From assembly GCA_900540995.1 (NCBI GenBank), contig UQHO01000001.1, positions 81,044-145,043 of the forward strand: a stretch of 64,000 nt of DNA. Direction: 5' to 3'. Source of the stretch: an uncultured Collinsella sp. (GTDB lineage: Bacteria; Actinomycetota; Coriobacteriia; Coriobacteriales; Coriobacteriaceae). Below the pieces are notes generated by a model, which saw only the letters and a program-made list of their open reading frames with translations, ran no database searches and was not told the DNA's origin. The position numbers and the translations under genes are program-made. Of the stretch, positions 52,063-61,308 are shown piece by piece. Every line of letters begins with the position of its first letter. Position 1 is the stretch's first letter.

Positions 52063-52722
52063 ATGAGTCTCTCCGAGCTCTGGTCGCTCTATGGCCAGAA
52101 CTATATCGACGCGCTGCTAGCAACCTGGGGCATGACGCTTGAGTCGTTTGCCATCGCCATGGTGCTGGCCGTCGCCGTCACCGTGATGCGCGTGTCGCCG
52201 CTCAAGCCGCTGCGCGTCTTTGGCGACCTGTATGTCCAGGTCTTCCGTAACATCCCCGGCATCGCGCTGCTCATTATCGTCGTCTATGCGCTGCCCCCGC
52301 TCAAGGTCGTCCTGCCCTACCGCACCTGCGTCATCGTCGCCACAGTGCTCTTGGGTTCTGCCTTTGGCTCCGAGAACTTTATGAGCGGCATCAACACTGT
52401 CGGTGTCGGCCAGGTGGAAGCCGCCCGCTCGCTGGGCATGAGCTTCAGCCGTATCCTCGCCAAGATCGTGATTCCGCAGGCGCTGCGCTCGAGCGTGCTG
52501 CCCATGACCAACCTCTTTATCGCCGTCATGCTCACCACCGCGCTCGGCAGTCAGGTGCCGCTTAAACCGCAGGAGCTCACCGGCGTGGTGAGCTACATCA
52601 ACACGCGCTCGCTTGGCGGCGTCGCCGCGTTCTTTATCTCGGCGCTCGGCTACCTGGGCACGGCCTTTGTGGTGAGCCACATTGGCAACTATATCGATAA
52701 GAAGGTGAGGATCCTCCGATGA
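52063..52722 (+). CDS. Amino acid ABC transporter permease
   Basis: 219 residues of the HisMQ type with about five hydrophobic segments: WGMTLESFAIAMVLAVAVTVMR, VFRNIPGIALLIIVVYALP and the coupling EAA-like loop VEAARSLGMSFSRILAKIVIPQALR. The ATG at 52063 has GGGAGG upstream. It overlaps the next permease by four bases (ATGA). It forms the membrane channel with that protein. Confidence 0.92.
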   Translation: MSLSELWSLYGQNYIDALLATWGMTLESFAIAMVLAVAVTVMRVSPLKPLRVFGDLYVQVFRNIPGIALLIIVVYALPPLKVVLPYRTCVIVATVLLGSAFGSENFMSGINTVGVGQVEAARSLGMSFSRILAKIVIPQALRSSVLPMTNLFIAVMLTTALGSQVPLKPQELTGVVSYINTRSLGGVAAFFISALGYLGTAFVVSHIGNYIDKKVRILR

Positions 52723-53552
52723 GCAAGCACTCCACCTCCGCGCTCACCATGCGCGATGCGCTCTACGAGGCTCCCGGCCCCAAGATGCGCGCCAAGATTC
52801 GCGTCGGCACCGCCATCTCACTTGTTGCCGTGGCCGCGCTCATCGCTCTGGTACTGCAGCGCTTTTATGTGACCGGCCAGCTTTCGGTCCATTACTGGTA
52901 CTTCTTTACGCACCTCACCACCTGGAAGTTCCTGCTTGCCGGTTTTGAGGGCACGGTAAAGGTCGCGCTCACCGCCGGCGCCATCGCGCTGGTACTGGGC
53001 TTAGCCCTCATGCTCGGCCGTACCAGCGACATCAAGCCGCTGCAGCTGGTCTGCCGCGTGCTCACCGATTTCTTCCGTGGCGTGCCGAGCCTTCTGTTCA
53101 TCTACTTCTTCTTTTTGGTGCTGCCCCAGTACAAGATCGCACTGCCGTCGTTTTGGATGCTCACGCTTCCCGTCGCGCTCGCTGCGGCCGGCGTACTGGC
53201 CGAGATCTTCCGTGCCGGCGTCAACGCCGTGCCGCGCGGTCAGGTCGAGGCCGCCCAGGCACTCGGTCTCTCCAAGGCTAAAATCACCTTTAAAATCGTG
53301 TTGCCGCAGGCTATTCGATTTATCATTCCGTCGTTGATTTCACAGCTTGTAGTCGTAGTCAAAGACACCACCGTCGCCTACGTGGTGAGCTACCCCGACC
53401 TCATGCAAAATGCCCGCGTGCTCATTACCAACTACGACGCCCTCGTGTCGGTCTATCTGGTGATCGCGGTTATCTACATCCTCATCAACGTCGCGATCAA
53501 CAAGGCCGCTGTCTACGTTTCGCACAAGACCGGCGCGACCATCATCCGCTAA
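52719..53552 (+). CDS. Amino acid ABC transporter permease
   Basis: 277 residues, second permease of the uptake system. About 60 N-terminal residues include one extra helix; FEGTVKVALTAGAIALVLGLAL, DFFRGVPSLLFIYFFFL and the EAA loop VEAAQALGLSKAKITFKIVLPQAIR are typical of HisMQ permeases, as in GluD. The start overlaps the previous gene, so the two are coupled in translation. Confidence 0.92.
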   Translation: MSKHSTSALTMRDALYEAPGPKMRAKIRVGTAISLVAVAALIALVLQRFYVTGQLSVHYWYFFTHLTTWKFLLAGFEGTVKVALTAGAIALVLGLALMLGRTSDIKPLQLVCRVLTDFFRGVPSLLFIYFFFLVLPQYKIALPSFWMLTLPVALAAAGVLAEIFRAGVNAVPRGQVEAAQALGLSKAKITFKIVLPQAIRFIIPSLISQLVVVVKDTTVAYVVSYPDLMQNARVLITNYDALVSVYLVIAVIYILINVAINKAAVYVSHKTGATIIR

Positions 53553-53588
53553 CGCTTTACCATTTCGAGTCATAAGGAGCCGAGCACC

Positions 53589-54353
<765 letters not shown>

Positions 54354-54405
54354 CCCAATTGCCATATCCGCTCGCCATGACCATCCAAACTCGAAAGCAA
54401 CACCT

Positions 54406-55215
54406 ATGATCGGAACTCGCACTTCATCGTCATACACCCCGCACGTCGACGTCGATCCCGCCGACCGCCCGCTCATCCTCGTCGCGCCGCGTTGGGAAGA
54501 GGCAAAGCCGTTTTTAAGCGAGACGCTCTCCCCCAACGAGGAAATCGCAAGTGTCTTTGTCGATGCCATCCTTGCCGCCGGCGGCCTGCCGCTGCAGATG
54601 TCCATCACCGAGGACATTGAGGTCATCCGCCATTACGTCGATATCGCCGACGGCATCGCCATTCCCGGCGGCCCCGATGTCAATCCCAAACGCTGGGGCG
54701 ATGATCGACCCTACGACCCCACCCTCTGCTGCGAGATCCGCGATAGCTTTGAGTTTAAGCTGGTCGGCGAGGTGCTCCGCGCCAAAAAGCCGCTCTTTAC
54801 CACCTGCCGTGGCACGCAGTTGCTCAACGTCGCCACTGGCGGCACCCTGTGCATGGACGTGCCGAGCCTGGGCGCTCGCGAGGGCCGCACGCAGTGGCGC
54901 CATACCCACGTGCTCAACGACCCCGTGCATCCCGTCGAGGTCGTGCCGGACTCGCTGCTCGACCGCGCGGTTGGCGGACACAGGCTGATCCAAACCAACT
55001 CCGCACACCACTGCTGCGTCGATCGTCTGGGTAAGAGCACGCGTTTGGTCGCCAAGGCAACCGACGGCGTTCCCGAGTGCATCGAGGTCGAAGGCCAGCC
55101 ATTCTGCTTGGGCGTGCAATGGCATCCCGAGTACACGTGGAAGACGCTCGAGACCGACTTTAACCTGTGGAAGTCGTTTGTCGAGGCAGCGGCAAAGGTT
55201 AAGCAGGCCCGTTAG
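54406..55215 (+). CDS. Gamma-glutamyl-gamma-aminobutyrate hydrolase family (class I amidotransferase, PuuD-like)
   Basis: 269 residues of the peptidase C26 family, which cleave gamma-glutamyl amides. The nucleophile lies in TTCRGTQLLNV, the catalytic His and Glu in GVQWHPE; GIAIPGGPDVNPKRWG is the oxyanion region. The start at 54406 has no strong ribosome binding site, only AAAGCAAC. It follows the glutamate transporter by 52 bases on the same strand, which suggests release of glutamate from gamma-glutamyl compounds next to its uptake; that link is inferred. Other options are glutamine amidotransferases of unknown acceptor. Confidence 0.85.
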   Translation: MIGTRTSSSYTPHVDVDPADRPLILVAPRWEEAKPFLSETLSPNEEIASVFVDAILAAGGLPLQMSITEDIEVIRHYVDIADGIAIPGGPDVNPKRWGDDRPYDPTLCCEIRDSFEFKLVGEVLRAKKPLFTTCRGTQLLNVATGGTLCMDVPSLGAREGRTQWRHTHVLNDPVHPVEVVPDSLLDRAVGGHRLIQTNSAHHCCVDRLGKSTRLVAKATDGVPECIEVEGQPFCLGVQWHPEYTWKTLETDFNLWKSFVEAAAKVKQAR

Positions 55216-55249
55216 CTCGCAAGTTACACAAGTTAAAGCCTCCTAAGCC

Positions 55250-55290
55250 GGGGGGGGGGGCGGACACCAGCCACGGTGCCCGCCCCCCCC
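55250..55290. terminator. Hairpin with an 11-G run, between convergent genes
   Basis: G-rich arm (11 consecutive G at 55250-55260, then CGGACACC) pairs with GGTGCCCGCCCCCCCC with one mismatch. It lies between convergent genes, so it may end transcription from both sides. A T-run is poor (TGTATTTG). Confidence 0.6.
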
Positions 55291-55330
55291 TGTATTTGAT
55301 ACGCTCGGTATGTTTATCCCTCACAAACAA

Positions 55331-56149
55331 TCAAAGAAATTTCGACCGCAATCGGTCGACGGTAAAGCAGATGGTAAAAACACTTGCTACGTTTATTAGG
55401 CAGTCAATTAAAATCGAGATGCATTGACCATTCCCCAACGGGGTCACGCCGCAAATCCACATGAGCATCGAGGCTGGAAGCGGAAGCATGGAATTGGCCC
55501 CGAGCTGTATGTGGATCGCTACGACGTTGACAAGCAGCAGCATGCCAATCGGACCGAAGCCGGACCCAAAATAGGAAACAACGATTACGCAAGAGACCAC
55601 GTATGCAAGGCAGGCAGCGGCAGCAAGAACAAGTCGATAGCAAAATACATGCAAGTTGAAATACTGCTGAGCATCCAAAACGATCGCGCAGTTAAGACAG
55701 TACAAAACGACACTCGACAGGACAAACGCGCCCAAAAGGGCAAAAGAAGATAGCACCACTCGCGCAACGATAGCGCACACACGCTTCCCTCCCCGAGCCT
55801 CCGACAACCCCCACGGTTCCTCGACAAAGCCCGAACTGACAAAGCGCGGCACAATGCAAGCCGCGATGAACGGAAAGAACAATGCATGGGCCAACGGGGC
55901 TACGTTGAACAGCAGACCGCGAAAAACCTCTGCATTGCCAAATAGAAGGACATCCTCCGCCGATAGCCGAAGCGTCGGGTCTGGGAAAAAACCCAAAAAA
56001 CTGTTCTCACGGAGGCTACAGAACCACATCGGGAAAGAAGTAAGCTGCAATATCACCATGTACGCATAAATTACCAGGATTAAGGCGTACGCCCATTTGC
56101 TCACATGCTTCAATTCTGACTGGAGAAGTCTTTTAATCTGACGAGCCAT
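55331..56149 (-). CDS. ABC transporter permease (ABC-2 type), second subunit
   Basis: 272 residues with about six hydrophobic segments, beginning MARQIKRLLQSELKHVSKWAY and including FRGLLFNVAPLAHALFFPFIA and VSSGFVEEPWGLSEARGGKR. This is the form of the paired permeases of lantibiotic-protection or other drug-export ABC systems (LanE/G-like), though sequence alone does not give a substrate. The start at ATG 56149 has GGGGG eight bases upstream; a GTG at 56158 is possible. It overlaps the preceding permease gene by 17 bases. Confidence 0.78.
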   Translation of the reverse strand: MARQIKRLLQSELKHVSKWAYALILVIYAYMVILQLTSFPMWFCSLRENSFLGFFPDPTLRLSAEDVLLFGNAEVFRGLLFNVAPLAHALFFPFIAACIVPRFVSSGFVEEPWGLSEARGGKRVCAIVARVVLSSFALLGAFVLSSVVLYCLNCAIVLDAQQYFNLHVFCYRLVLAAAACLAYVVSCVIVVSYFGSGFGPIGMLLLVNVVAIHIQLGANSMLPLPASMLMWICGVTPLGNGQCISILIDCLINVASVFTICFTVDRLRSKFL

Positions 56150-56957
56150 TGAGCACACCCCCAGCGCGAAAGCTCAAGAGAGCGTAAATCAATACCGATA
56201 GACAGCTGGCTGCCACGCCATATCCCAGAAGCGTCAGCTGCCCCATATCGCTATACCCAAGGGCACATCCGACTCCAAGGTACGGCCCCGGAAGGAAGAA
56301 GATCCATCGCAAGGATGGTATAGGTGCCTGAAGGAAGGCTCCGTAGAGCGTCAAGCTCATGACAAATCCGACTATCACCACGGCCCCACTCAATACAGCG
56401 CTGCCCGTTATCCGATAGATGGTCACCGTCTCCAGCGCAACCGATATCACCAATACGGCGTTGACTATCATTGCAGGCAAAAATACAGTTAGTATGTTGT
56501 GCGAGTAGTTATGCCCTCCACGTATTATGGCTATTGCAAAAAGAAGAAGGCAAAGCGCGCTATACGCTGCGCCAATTATTAAAGCAGACGAAAATGCATG
56601 GGCTAGAGCCCCATAAAAGCGGTTGAGACCTCTTGCCGAAGAAATTCGGTGCCCCTCTTTATAGCCATGCTCCTGTAAAAGCACCAAACAAACGATGAGT
56701 GGAACGAACAGGGATGTACCGGCAAAAGCGCTGCGCGCAAGGGACTCATCAGGCGCAGAAGGATCGATTGCATTCCAGAGGAAACCAATATCCTCCCCAC
56801 AAACGCCATAGCCAAAGGCGAGCAACGTTGTTCCGTTTTTTAGAAAGATGCCGAAGAGAAGGCCGAACGCCAGCATAAGCGCAAGACCAAACTTCGCCGG
56901 AAATATCCTGTGCAAACGCATCATATCTGCCTTTATGGGATGGATCGCCCGCTTCAT
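56133..56957 (-). CDS. ABC transporter permease (ABC-2 type), first subunit
   Basis: 274 residues, about six hydrophobic segments, starting MKRAIHPIKADMMRLHRIFPAK; LARSAFAGTSLFVPLIVCLVLLQEHGYKEG resembles the matching region of the neighbouring permease. Its ATG overlaps the ATPase stop by four bases. It has more AT-rich codon use than the genes before 55300, for example many ATA and AGA-free but TTA/ATA-containing codons. Confidence 0.78.
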   Translation of the reverse strand: MKRAIHPIKADMMRLHRIFPAKFGLALMLAFGLLFGIFLKNGTTLLAFGYGVCGEDIGFLWNAIDPSAPDESLARSAFAGTSLFVPLIVCLVLLQEHGYKEGHRISSARGLNRFYGALAHAFSSALIIGAAYSALCLLLFAIAIIRGGHNYSHNILTVFLPAMIVNAVLVISVALETVTIYRITGSAVLSGAVVIVGFVMSLTLYGAFLQAPIPSLRWIFFLPGPYLGVGCALGYSDMGQLTLLGYGVAASCLSVLIYALLSFRAGGVLNGSSD

Positions 56958-57715
56958 AGCGAGACCGCCTTCATCAAGCGCCTGTAATACTCTTTTAGGG
57001 ATGGCGCCTCATCCCTTATGACGTCCATCGATTCCTTTTTTAGCAGTTCACCGTCATGAAGAAACAGGCAGCTTGTTGCAACCGATGCCAGCTCATCCAA
57101 GTCGTGGCTAGAGATAAGCATGGTTTTGCCCTGCTCCCGATTCAATCGACCGATAAGGGCCCATATACTCTCGATGCCCAACGGATCCAATCCATTTGCC
57201 GGCTCATCGAAAATTAGTACGTCGGTGTCGCCCAATAAAGCCGTAGCTATATCCAGTCGCCGTTTCATTCCCAGAGAAAAACTGCTCACGCTCTTTTTCT
57301 CATCGACGTCCAGCCCGACTAGGCCCAAGACGCGAGGAACCTCACGTTTCTCATCGAGTCCCCATTCCGCACATCGGATCCGAAGATTCTCAGCCGCACT
57401 GAGGGATTGGTATGCTCCGCAGGAATCTGGCACATAGCCGACACGCGTCCGCATCAAGCTCAGCTCTTTTTTCGACTTGCCTCCAAAGAGCTCCACGCTC
57501 CCCGACGATGGCTCACAGAGGCCCAGCACTATTTTAATAAGCGTGCTTTTGCCCGCCCCGTTTGCACCAACAAGGGCGCAAAGCTCAGACTGATCCACCT
57601 CGAAGGAAACGTCATGCAAAACGCGCCGTTTCCCGTAGCGCTTTGACACCCTTGATAGCCTTATCGTTGCGGTGTTCATTGGCCTCCCGTTCCGCTTGAT
57701 AGCAAAACCGCTCAT
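56954..57715 (-). CDS. ABC transporter ATP-binding protein (export type)
   Basis: 253 residues. Walker A GANGAGKST, Q-loop VGYVPDS, signature FSLGMKRRLDIATALL, Walker B VLIFDEPANGLDPLG and His switch in ISSHDLDELA. These are the marks of ABC-2/bacitracin-type exporters. Two starts are possible: ATG 57715 with GAAGGA six bases upstream, used here, or ATG 57679 with GGGAGG only three bases away. It forms an operon with the two permeases; a TTGACA promoter lies before it. Confidence 0.88.
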   Translation of the reverse strand: MSGFAIKRNGRPMNTATIRLSRVSKRYGKRRVLHDVSFEVDQSELCALVGANGAGKSTLIKIVLGLCEPSSGSVELFGGKSKKELSLMRTRVGYVPDSCGAYQSLSAAENLRIRCAEWGLDEKREVPRVLGLVGLDVDEKKSVSSFSLGMKRRLDIATALLGDTDVLIFDEPANGLDPLGIESIWALIGRLNREQGKTMLISSHDLDELASVATSCLFLHDGELLKKESMDVIRDEAPSLKEYYRRLMKAVSL

Positions 57716-57753
57716 ATCGTTCCTTCTTTACTTTATCGTTTTCCATAGTTGTT

Positions 57754-57782
57754 ATTGTTTTTCGATAACTCATATTTGTCAA
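57754..57782 (-). promoter_or_regulatory. Promoter of the ABC exporter operon
   Basis: Minus strand TTGACA, 17 bases, AACAAT, about 40 bases before the first start codon. The surrounding DNA is AT-rich. Confidence 0.6.
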
Positions 57783-57789
57783 GATAATC

Positions 57790-57819
57790 TAAAAGAAAGA
57801 ACCCGTGTTAGACACGGGT
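57790..57819 (-). terminator. Terminator of the XRE-DUF2975 operon
   Basis: Minus strand perfect 8-bp stem ACCCGTGT/ACACGGGT, 3-base loop, then TCTTTCTTTT, 40 bases after the stop at 57860. Confidence 0.88.
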
Positions 57820-57859
57820 CCCTTCACGCTGATATTTCGTTTTAGTTGTTCGCCTTAAG

Positions 57860-58189
57860 CTACTCGTCGCTCAAATCGACAGCAAAGACTGATGTCGGAA
57901 GCGACGCCTCATTGCCTCCGCCGTCCCGCATCTGCCTCACAACGTTTTTTGCACGCTCAACAATAAGCTCCTCAAGCTCTTTCTCACTCACGCGCTGAAT
58001 AATGTCTCCCGGTTGACAATCAAGCTCATCACAGATATCGAGGAGCGTCTTTAGGCGAATAGCTTTTATCTTTCCGTTTCTAAGCTTTGAAATATTAGCC
58101 GGAGTATGCCCCGTCGCCCGAATCAGATCAGCACTGGTCTTTCCGGTCTTAAGCAGCTGCGTCTCAAGCTCGATGATGAGATAGCTCAT
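57860..58189 (-). CDS. XRE family helix-turn-helix regulator
   Basis: 109 residues. The HTH occupies residues 6-68: GKTSADLIRATGHTPANISKLRNGKIKAIRLKTL with the typical downstream LLDICDELDCQPGDII of the YozG/HTH_26 group. About 40 charged residues follow. The ATG at 58189 has AGGAGG five bases upstream. It is eight bases behind the DUF2975 gene; this pairing of a small XRE protein with a DUF2975 membrane protein is frequent and probably works as a membrane-linked regulatory pair. Confidence 0.88.
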   Translation of the reverse strand: MSYLIIELETQLLKTGKTSADLIRATGHTPANISKLRNGKIKAIRLKTLLDICDELDCQPGDIIQRVSEKELEELIVERAKNVVRQMRDGGGNEASLPTSVFAVDLSDE

Positions 58190-58197
58190 GTTTCCTC

Positions 58198-58758
58198 CTA
58201 CACAAGCTCGTCAGACTGCTCTTGGAGCAGCGAGGCATAACTCCAGATCGCCGAGATAAACAAACAGACAACCGCGCCGATAAGCGACCCCGCATCAAAG
58301 GCAATGCCTTGGCAAATCTCAATAACGAAGGAATGAGGCACGATGTAAAGCTCCAGTCCGCCAATGGTGAGATTGACCGATCCATAGGCACCAACAAGCG
58401 AAACCGCGGCGTTAACAGCAAAGGCAAGCGCGAGAACACGGATAAGCCGTACATGCGTCTTGGTAAAGGGCGAGACGTCCCGAGAGATGTTACGGCTGAT
58501 CCCGCACAAAACGACAAGCGAAATACCCACGACGAATGCCAGGCACAGTCCGCTTGGGATAACGATGCACCCGCCATTGAGAAGCGTCACGACACCGAAA
58601 GAATCGACAGAAGCAACGTTTGTAACCGCATACCAGATCACGTAAACAACCAACGCGGCAAAAGCGACGAGCATCCCTGCAAAAACGGCTGCCATGCAAA
58701 AACCGAGCTTCCTGATATTTTCGCCCGCCTTGGCCATACGCTGAACGCTGTTGGACAT
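58198..58758 (-). CDS. DUF2975 family membrane protein
   Basis: 186 residues with four hydrophobic segments (CMAAVFAGMLVAFAALVVYV, CIVIPSGLCLAFVVGISLVV, LIRVLALAFAVNAAVSLVGA, GSLIGAVVCLFISAIW) and the family piece SPFTKTHVRLIRVLA. I choose the ATG at 58758 (MSNSVQRM) with GAGGGTGAG upstream; an earlier ATG would add 33 residues, several of them cysteines, without hydrophobic character. Upstream lies TATCGTT ... AACGATA (58790-58815), a possible binding site for the XRE protein. Confidence 0.82.
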   Translation of the reverse strand: MSNSVQRMAKAGENIRKLGFCMAAVFAGMLVAFAALVVYVIWYAVTNVASVDSFGVVTLLNGGCIVIPSGLCLAFVVGISLVVLCGISRNISRDVSPFTKTHVRLIRVLALAFAVNAAVSLVGAYGSVNLTIGGLELYIVPHSFVIEICQGIAFDAGSLIGAVVCLFISAIWSYASLLQEQSDELV

Positions 58759-58899
58759 ACACTCACCCTCATCGACTCTATCGTTATTCGAACAGTTTAT
58801 CGAACAACGATATGGATTGCATGCGGAAAGCCCCGCCAGTGCGCATAGGCCATTCACTAATCAGAAGGGGCGAGCGTGGATTTTGGACACGTATCGAAC

Positions 58900-58963
58900 G
58901 AGAGTGGATAATCTCCCACTTTGAGGCCGCCACCGGGCCTAAAACGGGAGATTATCCACTCTC
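58900..58963. repeat. 64-base hairpin element with 18-bp perfect arms
   Basis: GAGAGTGGATAATCTCCC (58900-58917) is the exact reverse complement of 58946-58963; inside, AGGCC and GGCCT can pair. It is 24 bases downstream of the HPt gene stop (minus strand) and beyond the DUF2975 start. It may terminate the HPt gene but has no T-run. Confidence 0.75.
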
Positions 58964-58987
58964 ATAGTCATCAAAGCTCGCAAGTTC

Positions 58988-59344
58988 TTATTCAGCCGCC
59001 TCGCGCAGGGCCGACATCGTGGCCGCATATTGCTGCTGCAGCGCGTGCATTCCCTCGCGAGCGCCGTCAACGGCATCGGCGCCGCGCAGCGCTTCGGTCA
59101 CCACGACCGCCGGCTCGTACAGATTATCGAATCCCAGGTTCTGGCTCACGCCCTTGAGCGTGTGCGCTGCCATAAACGCACCTTCGGCGTCTCCTGCCGC
59201 CATGGCGGCCTCCAGCTTGTCCATGCTCTCGTCATCCAAAAACTTGAGGGCAAAGCGGGCAAGCATTTCCTCGCCCATCAGCCGAGCGCACGCGTCATCA
59301 TAATTAGCGCCGATCTTCTCATACGCCTCACGCATGGAAATCAT
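58988..59344 (-). CDS. HPt domain protein
   Basis: 118-residue histidine phosphotransfer protein. FMAAHTLKGVSQNLGF contains the phosphorylated His (about residue 61) in the standard H-x-L-K-G setting; four helices are expected. It lies 23 bases behind the GGDEF/REC/HD-GYP gene, so it may exchange phosphate with that protein's receiver domain. No histidine kinase is in the window. The ATG at 59344 has AAAGGAG ten bases upstream; ATG 59335 is the alternative. Confidence 0.88.
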   Translation of the reverse strand: MISMREAYEKIGANYDDACARLMGEEMLARFALKFLDDESMDKLEAAMAAGDAEGAFMAAHTLKGVSQNLGFDNLYEPAVVVTEALRGADAVDGAREGMHALQQQYAATMSALREAAE

Positions 59345-59367
59345 GGATTAAAACTCCTTTGGTCAAA

Positions 59368-61248
59368 CTAAATCGTGGGAAACGCGACGACGTCGGCGGG
59401 GCGTGCCAACGTCTCGGCAATTTGGTCTTGCACCTCGAGCAGGCAATCGAGCAGCAGCGGGTTAAAGGTGCCGCACTTACCGTCCAGGATCATCTGGATC
59501 GCCTCATTGTGCGGGATAGCGTCTTTGTACACGCGCACGCTCGTCAGCGCATCGTACACGTCGGCCACCGAAACCACCTGTGCGGCAATGGGAATCTCGT
59601 CGCCCTTAAGGCCATCGGGATAACCCTTGCCGTCCCAGCGCTCGTGGTGCCAACGCGCAATCTGGTACGCATATTCCATAAGCGCATTGCCGGCGTGATG
59701 GCTACCCAGCTCAAGCAGCATGTCGGCGCCGATCGTGGTATGCGTCTTCATAATCTCGAACTCCTCGGACGTAAGGCGTCCGGGCTTGTTGAGAATCGCA
59801 TCGTCAATCGACATCTTGCCGATATCATGCAGCGCCGAAGCCAGGGCGATCGTAGAGCGTTCCTCATTGTCGAGGGAGATCGTACCGCTACGCTGGACCA
59901 GATAGCCAAGCAGCAGCTCGGTCAGCTTTTCGATGTTCGTAACGTGCCTACCGCTCTCGCCGTTGCGAAGCTCCATGACGCCGGCCATGATGTCGATGAG
60001 CATGCGACTGTTCTTGACGCGCTCGTTGTACTGTTGGGACAGCAGGTTCGTCAGGCGGCGCTGTTTGGCGTACAGGCGGATGGTGTTGCTTACGCGGCGG
60101 CGCACGACACGGGAGTCAAACGGGCGGTTGATATAGTCTGAGGCGCCCAGCTCGTACGCGCGCAGAACCGCATCATCGGAATCTTCGCTCGAAATCATGA
60201 TGACAGGCAGATTATCGATACCCGATCGGCGCGACAGATCGGCCAGCACCTCAAAGCCGCTTATGCCCGGCATCACAATGTCCAGCAGCACGAGCGACAA
60301 CTCATCGCCATAGCGGTCGACCATGTCGAGCGCCGCACGACCGTTATCGGCCTCGAGGATGCAGTGCTCGTCCTTGAGCATCTCGCTGAGAATGGCTCGG
60401 TTCATCTCGGAGTCATCGGCGATAAGCACCAAAGGCTTTTCGCTTTGGAAGGCCTCGATGGAATCGGCATCGGTCACGACCGTACCGGCTTTTGCCTTAG
60501 CGCGGCTCAGTAACTGAGCAGCGCGGCCAACGCCCTCATCGACCGTCTCGCCATGAATGCGAACGCCACCAACACATGCCGTCAAGCTCACGTACTCATG
60601 GCCCGGAATAATCGTGGAATGAACGGCATCGGACACCTGATGCAGGCGACGGGTGAAGTCATCGGAGGGAATATTGGGCATGACAACCACAAACTTGTCG
60701 CAGCCATAGCGCACAAGCTCGTCAGTCGAACGGATTCCGCTGCGTATGGCTGTCGCCACAGCACCGAGCGCAAGGTCGCCGGCATGACGGCCACACGTAT
60801 CGTTGAAGGCCCTAAAATCATCAACGTCGATCATCGCAACGCCGGCATTCATGCGGGCGCTGCGAAGCTTTTCCTCGTAATATCGGCGATTGCGCACGCT
60901 CGTCAGCACGTCGGTGTAGACAAGGTCCTCTTCCGCGGCCTCTTGCTCATCAATCGGACGCACCATCAGCAAGACGTGAGGCTCGCCCTCGACCTTCAGA
61001 GGGCGTAGACGGGCGCGGTACTCAGTGCCATCATTGAGCAGTTGCTCCGACACCTCATCGGAGTCTGCCAAAGCCTCAAGACTCGACTGACGCAGACAAG
61101 GGCAGCGATCGCCGGCGAGCAAGCAGTTAGGCTCACTCTTAATCTGATCGGCCGACAGTAAACGCACCACGGGGTAGGTCTTCGCGACGCGGGCGACCTC
61201 GACGGCAGCCTCCTCGTCGGTTAGATTGACCTCGTGATTATTGAGCAT
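59368..61248 (-). CDS. GGDEF (degenerate) - receiver - HD-GYP signalling protein
   Basis: 626 residues. A PAS-like start (1-115), a diguanylate-cyclase-fold domain (VYTDVLTSVRNRRYYEEKL, MIDVDDFRAFND) whose active site reads YGCDKF in place of GGDEF, a receiver domain (LIADDSEMNRAIL, LLDIVMPGISGFE, phosphorylated Asp about residue 320; the usual Lys is Arg in INRPFD), and an HD-GYP domain (HDIGKMSIDDAILNKPG, HHERWDGKGYPDGLKG). The cyclase is probably dead, while the c-di-GMP phosphodiesterase site looks intact. I choose the ATG at 61248 (MLNNHEV) with GAAAGGG upstream. An HPt gene follows. Confidence 0.9.
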   Translation of the reverse strand: MLNNHEVNLTDEEAAVEVARVAKTYPVVRLLSADQIKSEPNCLLAGDRCPCLRQSSLEALADSDEVSEQLLNDGTEYRARLRPLKVEGEPHVLLMVRPIDEQEAAEEDLVYTDVLTSVRNRRYYEEKLRSARMNAGVAMIDVDDFRAFNDTCGRHAGDLALGAVATAIRSGIRSTDELVRYGCDKFVVVMPNIPSDDFTRRLHQVSDAVHSTIIPGHEYVSLTACVGGVRIHGETVDEGVGRAAQLLSRAKAKAGTVVTDADSIEAFQSEKPLVLIADDSEMNRAILSEMLKDEHCILEADNGRAALDMVDRYGDELSLVLLDIVMPGISGFEVLADLSRRSGIDNLPVIMISSEDSDDAVLRAYELGASDYINRPFDSRVVRRRVSNTIRLYAKQRRLTNLLSQQYNERVKNSRMLIDIMAGVMELRNGESGRHVTNIEKLTELLLGYLVQRSGTISLDNEERSTIALASALHDIGKMSIDDAILNKPGRLTSEEFEIMKTHTTIGADMLLELGSHHAGNALMEYAYQIARWHHERWDGKGYPDGLKGDEIPIAAQVVSVADVYDALTSVRVYKDAIPHNEAIQMILDGKCGTFNPLLLDCLLEVQDQIAETLARPADVVAFPTI

Positions 61249-61292
61249 ATGGGGCCCTTTCGATAGTTTCGCATGGAGCGGTGGGTTCCAAA

Positions 61293-61308
61293 TGTTACAA
61301 GGGTAACA
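61293..61308. promoter_or_regulatory. Palindrome upstream of the HD-GYP gene
   Basis: TGTTACAAGGGTAACA: 6-bp arms around 4 bases, 45-60 bases before the start at 61248, where a repressor or activator could act. Confidence 0.4.
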
